Assembly: GCA_028641055.1 (NCBI GenBank) | Contig: CM054061.1 | Location: forward strand, 119,293,186-119,357,185 | Direction of reading: 5' to 3' | Source of the DNA: Alopecurus myosuroides | Lineage: Eukaryota; Streptophyta; Magnoliopsida; Poales; Poaceae | Length of the DNA stretch: 64,000 bases | Part shown: piece by piece, positions 55,448 to 64,000 of the stretch | Layout of the letters: every line of letters starts with the position of its first letter | How positions within the stretch are numbered: the first letter of the stretch is position 1 | Program-made: the position numbers and the translations under genes | Notes under the pieces: model-generated | The model's input: only the letters and a program-made list of their open reading frames with translations | The model's database searches: none | Told to the model about the DNA's origin: nothing

Positions 55448-56526
55448 TCAAGCAGTAGAGGTCACCGAGTCGAGCTGGGAGGCGGAGATACCGCAGAGAG
55501 CAGCTAGCTGGAGCACATCTTGACGGGGGAGGGGGGCGATCTGGAGATCGGCGAGCTGCAGCAGGTCCTTAGAGGGAGTACCCACATCTTTAGGAGTGGA
55601 GGGGAGGCCCAAAGCTTCTAGGCGAGACTTCTTGCGCGCCATAGCCTTGTCGAGGATAGTGACGTGAGATGGGGCCTCGAGCTGACGCAGGCGCGGACTG
55701 CGACGGGGAGAATGTAAGCCTGGCGAACCAGATTGACGAGCGCTAACAGAAGAGGCCGGCGATCCAACGATGACCTCGCGGAAGCGATCGGCGTCGTGGA
55801 TTGTGGAAGCGACGACCGGGTCACGGCAGACCGGCGCAATGGTGAGGAGAGGTGCCTTGTCAGGGCCAACCGTGGCGACGAACTTGAGGAAGCCAATGGA
55901 GCAAGTAATGAAGTTGGCGACAAGCATCCCATGGTTGTTAGGGCGCAACATGGGGATGCGGTAGAGGCCGTGCTCCCCACGAGAGCCACGGACCCTGACC
56001 TCGAAGAAGCCCGGATAAACCTGGATGTCCACGCTGACGGGACGGTCTAGGATAGGAACAACATCGACGAAGGGGCGGAAAGCACCCCACATGATCGAGC
56101 CGTCCGGCATGTCAACGACGCGGCCCTGCGACGTGTCGTCCTGGCCCGTCCTCGGATAGGTGGAGCCGTGGAAGGGTGGCTGGGGGAAGTCAGCAAGGAT
56201 GTCATCAGAGTGGGCGGAGCCCGTGTCAGAGGTAGGAGGAGAGGGTCCCCGGCCTCCAATTGCGCCGTCAGGGAGGGGAATAGCCTGAATGATGTTGACG
56301 GGAGAGATGGTTCCAAGGCCAGAGAAACCTAGAATGGATAGGTAATGTGGGATGTCAGTGGTACCCCTAGTTTTGACAGTCAAGAGGACTGCGGAGTAGT
56401 CGAACCCAGCGAGGCACACAGGATCGATCTCGCAAGGGTTAGCATATGGGCCGGCAGAGTGTATGATGTGTGGGGCAAACCATTCTTCCATGGGGAAGTC
56501 GTCAATGGATAGAGCAGCGAGCTCCG
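55448..56526 (-). pseudogene. LINE ORF1, 5'-truncated
   Basis: An open minus-strand frame ends at 55448. The LINE-derived part begins at 56526 (TELAALSIDDFPMEEWF). Codons read upstream of that (to 56698) lie in flanking DNA and the TSD. It has a central Pro/Ser-rich part and an RPVSVDIQVYPGFFEVRVRG segment, and a Lys/Arg-rich patch near the end (ARKKSRLEALG). It corresponds to the RNA-binding ORF1 or Gag-like protein of plant LINEs. The missing 5' end means no own promoter. Confidence 0.8.
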
Positions 56527-56539
56527 TTGGATACACATT

Positions 56540-57114
56540 GACACGAAGAGCTTTTTGATTCTCGATCGCTGCAAATGGCACCACATGCAAAACCAATGCA
56601 TAGAGAAGTACATAATCTGCAAATCTGCAATGGTGAAGGATTTTTTTTTTTTTTTTACCAAACAGAACATCACTCCTGCAAAGCCTAAAGCTCAACATAA
56701 TGTTGCCGCTTCAACAAGAATATGCTTTAAAAAAATTAAATAGGATTTTTTGTAGTCAGTTTGTATTTGCAACTAACGTCGATTTGACAAATTTGAAGCA
56801 ACCTGAATAATAGACCAAGCTGAACGAGTAATTTTGCATTCAAGAAAGTATTGTCATCGTGATAAAATAACACCGTTAATGTACAAGTACATGCCACCAA
56901 ATTTGGAAATTGTACACATAATCAAAAAATACGAAAAATCTCTCCTTTTTTGGGTGGAACCAGAGAACATTTTTACCACCAGCGTATACTGAGGGAGCCG
57001 ATATCGATAACACTCGCGTGAAGATTGCACTGTCTACCTTGCCTGCATGAAAGGGAAAAAAAAAACATTGCATATATTGTCTCTAGAAAAAGAAGCCGAT
57101 TCCATCTGATCAGA
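56540..57114. other. Unassigned spacer
   Basis: This flank of the LINE insertion has a T16 run near 56641. No gene or repeat end recognised. Confidence 0.4.
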
Positions 57115-59330
57115 TACGGTGGGCACAAGCCACTGTCCGCACGTGCACCAAAAGCGAAGCTGCGTCCACGTCGAATATTTGCGTCTTTGCGAAATGAAAT
57201 GGATTTGTATAGCAGTACCGTGGCAGAAGTTCCAGAATTCAGATACCAAATCTGCATCCTTTTCTTTCCACTGAAAACATGCATTTGCCGACCTGATCGG
57301 TTGATATTTTTCTTATCCCTGCAATAATGCAACGTGAAAGAGTATCCGCTTCGACAAAGGAAAAAAAAAACAGATATTATTCTAAAGTTTCAAATTGACC
57401 TTTTACAAAACCAAGTTATATACCTGTGTAGAGAGAAATGCGGATAATTACGGTGATTTTGACGTTTTTGTCGTTTTCTTCTTCTTCTTCCTTTGTTTAC
57501 AACTTGTAAGATGCCAGGGGTTTCTCTCATTCGCTTATCCTAAAAAGGTTGTAAGTGAGCCCGATATTTTGTGAAGATATATCTTCTCAATTAAGAAATA
57601 TCATTTAGTTATTGGAATCATACTGATTTAATACTTAAACCAAGGGATATTTACACGATTAAGTGCAAGTGGGGATTTCTGGCTCCCAAGCTCTAGGGAT
57701 CAATTTATTTTTTAAATTCGAAAATCACATCTACAAGTTCTAGAAAATTAACAAAAAATTCTAGATGCACTCAATGATATATCATACAAACATTTAAAAA
57801 CTTAATTTGAAACACTTTGTATTCTGAGCTCCACAATTTTTTTAAAAAAATATGGATTTGAGTATAGTAAACAGTGCATACTCACAAAACTCCAAGATTT
57901 ATTAGATTTTGTCATTTTTGTGTAGCCAAAAATTCAAAGAATTTAGTGTAGCTGTTTTGCATGCTTGCAAGATACATCGTTGACTACCTCCATAATGTAT
58001 TTCAGATTTTTTTTAAAACCTATAAATATGATTTTTTATTTTAAAATAAAGAAATCACTGGGACACGGGAGCCAAAGAGAGATTTTACATTAAGTTATCG
58101 AAGAACTAAGGGCCTACCTAGAAGAAAAGTCGTTTTTCAGTAATTTTTTTGTTATTTTGTTACAAAATTGACTTAAATATCTACCAATAAAAGAAGTTAT
58201 CCCAAACAATCCCGTAATGGAGATGTTTTACGGGGTAATTAGGACGAATCCTTGCTAAATGGGATAATTAGCGTAAAAAAGTCAAACTATCGGATAAAAA
58301 CTGGAATTTACTCTTTTATCTTAATCCATTTTAAGAGCCTAAGAGAGATAACTGTAAGATATTCGATTTTTCTTTTATCTATTCCAACAACCTACTTAGG
58401 AGAAAACGATATAAATCTAGTAAGAGAGAAAGATGATTTACTGAGCAAGCACACCCTGATGTCATGTATAGCCAAAGTTTGTATAATTAAGTACCACATC
58501 GAATGGAACTTCCTTTCGTTTCCATTCAAGCCAAGGTACAGTACAGTGGATCAAACAGGTTCTCGACCAGTACATAAACTGAGAGACCATCGTGAGTATA
58601 AAGGGAAAAAAAAATCTAGTCCGAGTCTCCGAGACACCATACTGACCATTCAGTATTTCTTTCCTTCAGTTGTAGCTTGTTTCCCTTCTGAAGCTGTTGC
58701 GATTCGCTTGCTTCGAGCCGTCAGCGGCAGCAGCGCCGCTCGACGACACAAGATTACTCAGCGTCCTACCATCTGCAGCTTGACCTGGCCCCTCTTCGCC
58801 CGAGGCCTCTTCTCCTTGGCGAAGCTGTTGCTGCTGTGCTGTGCTGTTGCCTCCGATCCTCTTCTTGCTTCTTCTTGGCTTCTTTTGTGTTGTGTATTTG
58901 TGTGCTGAAGCCAAGTGCTCACTGAGGAATGGATGACGATGTGATGAGCATGTAGAAGAAGGTGTTTATTTATAGGCGCACGAATGTTGCCTGCATCAGT
59001 TGGCCGGACTATACGTGCACCGTATTCGCTTCTATCTGCAGGAATAAAGTGCCAAGGTGATAGAGGATTCAGATACTTGCGCCTGCACGCTTTTTTTCTC
59101 CTACCAGAAAGATACGCGCATACATGCTCGGATATTTGTGATAAAGTTGAGTCGACCACAGTACAGCGTGATAAAACACAGCTTTCCTTTGGAGATATTT
59201 ATACGCAACTTGAGAGCGTACCTCTCAGTTTCACCACTCAGAGGCCAAAAGACAGCCCTCCTTTTGGAGATATTTATGTGAAGCCTGAGAGCTCATCACT
59301 CATTCTATACCACTCATCACTCATTCTATA
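57115..59330. repeat. Duplicated segment, copy 2
   Basis: Partner of 47165-48480. It is longer because of extra sequence between about 57400 and 58430, which has no match in copy 1. The parts at 57118-57360 and 58440-59300 align with copy 1. The gene copy inside is broken. Confidence 0.85.
58666..58880 (-). pseudogene. Broken copy of the 47875-48075 gene
   Basis: The C-terminal part (RTLSNLVSS to SFRRETSYN) and the basic core (SFAKEKRPRAKRGQVKLQM) are both present but in different frames. A 1-base deletion (cctaccatctg here, cctcgccatctg in the intact gene) lies near 58768. The start region is also lost: the codons around the intact ATG are deleted. The TATA box at 58966-58975 survives. Confidence 0.8.
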
Positions 59331-60110
59331 CCACTCAGAGGCAAAAAGACTACGCATGGCCAACTAGCATTTCAATTAAAGGCTGAAAGCCCAAATTTTT
59401 TGGGGAAGAACGAGTGACTTCAGGAAGGAAAACACTAGAAGTGACAAGATCAGCTGATTGTTTATCTGTCTGGTTCATACAGTTTCTAGTTGCTGTTTAT
59501 TAATAAATGGGTTTATGTCAAGTCCCTAGCTAGTTGCTTAACTAATGGTAATGGACAAGCTGCACGCGCGTGTGGGTGGATCAAGGTTGTCCATGCTTGA
59601 AGAATCTGTGGACGATTGACAAATCAGATGCCTCAACATACACCAAATACACACTCAGAAGCTGGGTTTTTCCGTTTCAAAAAAAAAAATACACCAAATA
59701 CACACTCGGAAGCCGCTGCTGCCGTCTTCCGCCAACCCTTATTTTGGATAGATCAACGTCGGACCTGTTTCAACGTCACCACGACGCCAAACAGCTCCAC
59801 CGTACTGCACATGTCCATCATCATGCATCCGCTACCGAAGCTCCGCTACACCAAGACGCCGAGACCCACCGTCTTCGACACGGTAGATACGACGCCGGTC
59901 CGCCAAATGGCCCCTCGAGGCAACACTTCCTCCAAATAGGATGCCCCCACGATGGGTGCGATGCGATGCCACCATCGTCCTATCCGGGAGACCAAGATAT
60001 AGGGTTTGTCCCGGAGCAAACGTGTTGTGGACTTGGATCCACAACGGGATAACTACCATACAGAAGATAGCCAGACGACATGGCTGTGAGGGATTGGGTA
60101 GCATAGGTTG
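59331..60110. other. Unassigned region with a short direct repeat
   Basis: The block tacaccaaatacacactc(a/g)gaagc occurs twice (near 59640 and 59690), separated by an A-run. 59750-60060 is GC-rich and may be part of a Copia-like leader on the minus strand, but no domain was recognised. Confidence 0.35.
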
Positions 60111-60590
60111 AGAAGAGAGAATAACCAGGGAGAGATTAGATTGATTGTTTATTACTTGTCCCCAAACGTGGATACATGTCATCCTTATATAACGGATGCT
60201 CAGGTCCTTACCTCTTCTAATACGGTTAGACTTATTAGACCTTTCCTTATACAGCTAGACTCTTTTCTAATCCTATACCTTCCTAAAGGACTCCTCCTTT
60301 CCTCTGCAATTCCTTTCCAAACACGTGATCATCTCCTTCTGCAATACGAACACCCCGGTGTCTTGGTCTTGTTGTTGTCCGGCTGTCCGGCCATAATGGA
60401 ACTAGTGCTAGTGCTTTGATGTCATGGACTGACGTCCACAACACTACACCCCTCCCGGGCAAGCAGCTTTTCCTCAAGCTGCAAGGTGGTGGCTGTCTAT
60501 TATTCATCTCAACAAGTCACTCGGATGATCCGGTAGGGTTTCGATTAAAAGAACGTATGGACGCTGGTGACGATCGTCGGCTAACAGGGG
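60111..60590 (-). repeat. LTR-like fragment (possible Copia-type)
   Basis: Read on the minus strand, a ccgttatataagg promoter-like block near 60190 is followed by a leader ending gagggattgggtagc-like sequence. This arrangement resembles an LTR in minus orientation, but no PBS or second LTR was found. Confidence 0.3.
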
Positions 60591-60596
60591 CACGAT

Positions 60597-62083
60597 TTCT
60601 GGGAAGGGGAGTCTCTCACTCTCAACCTCTTTATTTTGTTTATTGTCTTGTTTTTTTTGTCTTGTTTGCTTCTCTTTATCAAAAACACACAAAAATTAGT
60701 TCTTATTCTAGTTGTTATTTTTTGTTTTATCATGCTTGCTATCAATTTTTGATGTCTTTGAAACTAGATCTTATAGGCAAGGTGGGGTCATGGATGAACA
60801 ACAAAAAAATTATAATGAACACCGCTTGTCACAAAAAGGGAAACACTTATGGGAACAAATTAATAAATTGCATGACTATGCTAGAAACTTGTGCTCTAGT
60901 TATAATGTTACTTATTATTTTGACAAATCTCGTTGTTGTAGGAGGTATAAAAACTTCCCTTTTCAATGTGAGTATAATGATGATGTTACCATATCTTCTT
61001 ATGTTAAAGGAAATTATGAATTTTATGAAGTGGAACAAATTGAGAAATTTATTGCTTGGAAGGGTGCATTCGAAATAGCCTATTTACTTGAAAGTATTGA
61101 TGATGCACCTTTTAAATATGACATTTATGCTATACTTGAATATTGCTTTGATAATCACAAGGATTGTAATTACTACATGATGGAATATCTTAATAAATGC
61201 TCTCAACCTAAGGAAGAGACTAATGCCTTGCAGGAACCCATGGAAGAAGAAATTGCTGAAACTGGAAAGGAGAGTGATGATCAAGAGGAGCAAGAATGGA
61301 GCTACCCATGTCTATCTCCCAATGATAGTAACTCTTTAACTCATAATTGTCATGATCCTATTGATTCTTTTGAAATATCTCTTTTTGATGAAGTTGATAC
61401 ATGCTATACTTGTGACCTTGATACTACTATGAATGAAACTTGTGAGAATGCTATTGCTACTGTTATTTATGACAATCCATGCTACTTTGATAAATCCTAT
61501 GATAATCCTCTATTTATTCCAACTATTGATATGCATGATAATGAGGAAGTTTGTTTAGAAACTTATATGATAATGTTCTTGATGACGGTCCTATATTACT
61601 TGATGTTATAAATCATAATGCTACTGAAAATATGATTTCTATAATGTGTCCTATAACTTTTATGAGTGATCAATCATCTTGTTTTTCTATTGCTAAAAGT
61701 GGAGAACTAGAGGAGCTGGTTTAAATTTTGACGCCACTGTTTTGGAGCTTGATATGAATAATGTGCTTTTTGACCATGACAAACATGCTTTATATGATAA
61801 TTATGTTGTTGACTTTGTTCATGATGCTACTAAAATTATTATGAGAGAGGAAAATATGGTTGTAGGAATTTTAATGTTACTAAAACACCTCTCTTTTTGT
61901 TCAAAGTTTTGAAGTTGCTCTTGTTCTACTTTCCCATGTTTTCTAGTTTGAGTTTCTTTAATTTATTTCTTTACAAGATTCCTATGCATAGAAAGTGGGT
62001 TAGACTTAAAATTGTTTTATACTTGCTTCTTGATGCTCTCTTTTGCTTAATTCATATTTCTTATGTGAGCATCTTCTTCACTT
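60597..62083 (+). mobile_element. Athila-type internal region, plus strand, truncated
   Basis: 60605-60730 (gggagtctctcactctcaacc and ctttatcaaaaacacac) matches, inverted, the post-PBS leader of the minus element at 28680-28830. An ORF of non-autonomous type follows. No PBS or LTR precedes it. On the right it is cut by a CACTA element whose first base is 62084. Confidence 0.7.
60790..61611 (+). pseudogene. Acidic ORF of a non-autonomous Athila-type element
   Basis: The ATG at 60790 opens MDEQQKNYNEHRLSQKG. The protein is rich in Asp, Glu, Asn and Tyr, with a QIEKFIAWKGAFEIAYLL helix, a Glu-rich stretch (KEESDDQEEQEW-like) and no RT, protease or Gag motif. It ends prematurely at 61611. In the next frame homologous-looking acidic sequence continues to about 61723 (VINHNATENMIS), so a 1-base shift near 61568 is likely. 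Its role is unknown; it takes the place of gag in this element type. Confidence 0.6.
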
Positions 62084-64000
62084 CACTACAAAAAAACCGG
62101 TATATTGCAACGAAAATAGTCGTTGTAACAAGTGGACTATTGTAGCAATAGGTTTGTGTTGCATCGAAATCGGTTTCGTTGGGAGGCGTTGCGAAAACCG
62201 CCGTGGTAGAAGCATGTCTCCGCGCAGTTAGATTTGTGGCTACAAAATTAACCGGTTGCAACCATTTGCTGGGCCAATTGCCACGCACTTTTCCGTTGCG
62301 TCTCGCACCTAACGCAACGTACGTTTTTTGTTGGTACACCTCTAGTGCAACAAATACCGAAACGTGGTGAGTGACCAATGTGGCAACGGCGAGTGTTCCG
62401 TTGCGCCTGCTCTTTCGTTGCAAAAGTCGAGTTTATTTGCCACGTCCAATTGTGTGGCAAAAAACTATGGCAACAAACATTATACGCGTGGGAACAACGG
62501 TTTGCCACACACAATTAATCGTGGTAAGATGATTTTGAAATAGTAATCGCAATGGCCTTAATATTAGTAGCCATAAGCAATCGCGACAATTTCAACTATT
62601 CGTGGCGTCATTCAATTTCTACAAATTTTGGTTTCGTGGCGAGATGTAGTATTCGCAACATCCATATTTTATGTTGCTAGAAACAACTGCGACAATTACA
62701 ACTTTTCGTGGCGCCATTGTATTTCGGCAAATTTTATTTTCGTGGCGAAATGTACTATTCGCAACGTCCAAATTCTAGTAGCTAGAAACAACTGCGACAA
62801 TTTTAACTATTCGTTGCGCCTTTCTATTTCTACAAATTTTAGTTTCATGGTGAGAAGTATGGGCATTCTCTATTGCAACAAACATAGTTTGGTGGCGTGA
62901 ATCAACTATCGCAACAAAGTTAGTTTGGTGGAGAAAAAATATTACGACGATGTCTCCCTCATGGTGGTGAGAGTCTATTTCAACAAAACACTTTGTTGTG
63001 GCGACTGAGACTTCACGCAACACTACAATTATCGTGGTAAATTACCTATTGCCACGTTATAGAAAAAAATTAAAAAAAATAAGGAAACAAAAAATACGGG
63101 CATTGAATTAAAATGTTCAAAATCGTACGTAAAATATGTTTATTTACACAAAATAATAGTTCTCATAGCTATTTACAATATATACAAATAAAATTCTCGT
63201 ACAATATGGATCAAATCAAGATCAAATCAAACTGAAATATCCAGTGCAACTATTTTTTTCCATCAGAAGGTTGATTGTCGTCCTGCAATCAATTGTAAAA
63301 AAAAATTGTGAGTCTAGTCAGCAATAACACATGTTGAAACATAAGAACTAGCAGACTATAGTGTGTGGATGAAGCAAAAACAGTTGTTGTAACTCAACGA
63401 AGCCACGACCCATAGTGAAACATAAACTGCAGCAAGTATAGGATGGGTGCAGCAACGCTATAGTGTGGGTGACGCAAAAACAGAATGTACTAGTACCGAA
63501 TTGTACAAGATTGTGACTTACAATTACTTTATACATTCGACTATGCTGTATCGTGCTGTGCGGAGGAATTATTTTCTTAGCAGAACTGTTTGCAAGTGAT
63601 GGTTGCTGGTTCGACTTCTTAAACGTCTGCAAAAACAAAGTGCACTGTTAGCAACGCAAGTAAACAACTAAATCTTACAAGTTTGCAATCGTATGACTAT
63701 CATCACCTGAGGTGTAGTCGACTTCTGCTTTTCCATCTGTGCGGAGAGCTCTTCAAACTTTGCCTGCAACTGTGAGTTAAACTGTGCAACCAAGTTTTTT
63801 TTCAAATTCTTGTCTTGAGTTTCTCTCCAACTCCATCAGTTTTCCCTTTGATCAAGCTCTTCCATTAATCTCTTCTCAAGATTTTCACTCTCAGCCCGCT
63901 CTATATTAATCTTCTCTTCCATGCTTACACGTTCATCTAGTAACTTATGTTCTAAAGTAGTGACCTTCGTGGTGAGCTGGGAGTTTACTTTTTGGGTCTT
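62084..64000 (-). mobile_element. CACTA transposon end (runs off window)
   Basis: The terminus CACTACAAAAAAACCGG starts at 62084 after a probable 3-bp target ctt. Between 62100 and 63060 many sub-terminal motifs of the TTGC(A/G)ACG and CGTGGCG kind occur in both orientations. A minus-strand spliced gene begins within the element, so this is the 3' terminus. The other end lies beyond 64000. Confidence 0.8.
63250..64000 (-). pseudogene. CACTA accessory gene, 3' exons (coiled coil)
   Basis: Three minus-strand exons lie at 63707-64000, 63528-63626 and 63250-63282. Borders are cctcag|gtgatg, gtttttgcag, taaa|gtaatt and gattgcag. The phases agree (33 and 11 codons). Exon 1 is a coiled coil (LEHKLLDERVSMEEK, QLQAKFEELSAQMEK) with two compensating frame changes near 63845 and 63797. 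The last exon ends DGKK and TAG. It resembles the TnpA-type or plant En/Spm accessory transposase C-terminus. The N-terminal exons are outside the window. Confidence 0.55.

Larger units (their letters stand above)
51288..56539 (-). mobile_element. L1-type LINE insertion with 13-bp TSD
   Basis: A minus-strand LINE from 56526 (5' end, truncated) to 51301 (3' end), ending in a short A-tail (T run 51301-51309 on the plus strand). The 13-bp duplication ttggatacacatt is at 51288-51300 and 56527-56539. ORF2 is complete; ORF1 is cut at its 5' end. Retention of an open ORF2 suggests a fairly recent insertion. Confidence 0.9.

Overview
The window is nuclear DNA of a grass, most likely a Pooideae species (Triticeae or a close relative). 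It is almost wholly transposable elements. The evidence is LTR retrotransposons of the plant Ty3/gypsy Tat and Athila types, CACTA and PIF/Harbinger DNA transposons, an L1-type LINE, GT-AG introns, and TATA boxes placed as in plant promoters. I saw no rRNA, tRNA or CRISPR and nothing prokaryotic. The species is inferred only from repeat style.

Layout. 1-745: piece of an Athila-type LTR. 2047-2280: small host-type gene on the minus strand with its own TATA box. 3036-3345: partial Tat-type LTR. 3560-7190: unresolved minus-strand exon-like pieces, then a 279-bp tandem duplication. 7790-30486: one old Tat element (element A), split twice. It is interrupted first by a complete Tat element (element 1, 10610-22839, TSD AAAAG) and then by a chimeric minus-strand Athila-type element (23125-30438). 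31037-32615: plus-strand Athila-type 3' LTR, which abuts a CACTA transposase (32616-33525, resuming at 43519-43788). The CACTA is split by a very young, non-autonomous Tat element (element 2, 33526-43518, TSD CCTCT). 44269-46665: PIF/Harbinger-type element with TTA target duplications and a decayed Myb/NAM-associated ORF. 47165-48480 and 57115-59330: duplicated host segment, with a small intact gene in the first copy and a broken copy in the second. Between them lie a CACTA-like fragment with a 650-bp tandem array and a LINE with an intact 1208-codon ORF2 and a 13-bp TSD. 60600-62083: another Athila-type internal region. 62084-64000: the end of a further CACTA element.

Main point of interest. 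Both complete Tat elements carry, between pol and the 3' LTR, a multi-exon gene on the opposite strand with its own TATA box. In order it has a gypsy-type-transposon domain (N-terminal), a low-complexity or acidic linker, a coiled coil and a conserved-looking C-terminal domain. In element 2 this antisense gene is nearly intact (one premature stop), although the sense strand has lost most of RT and all of RNase H and integrase. Extra ORFs in Tat-lineage elements are known as a class. The spliced antisense architecture, separate promoter and retention in a young defective element make it the best candidate here for an under-described system.
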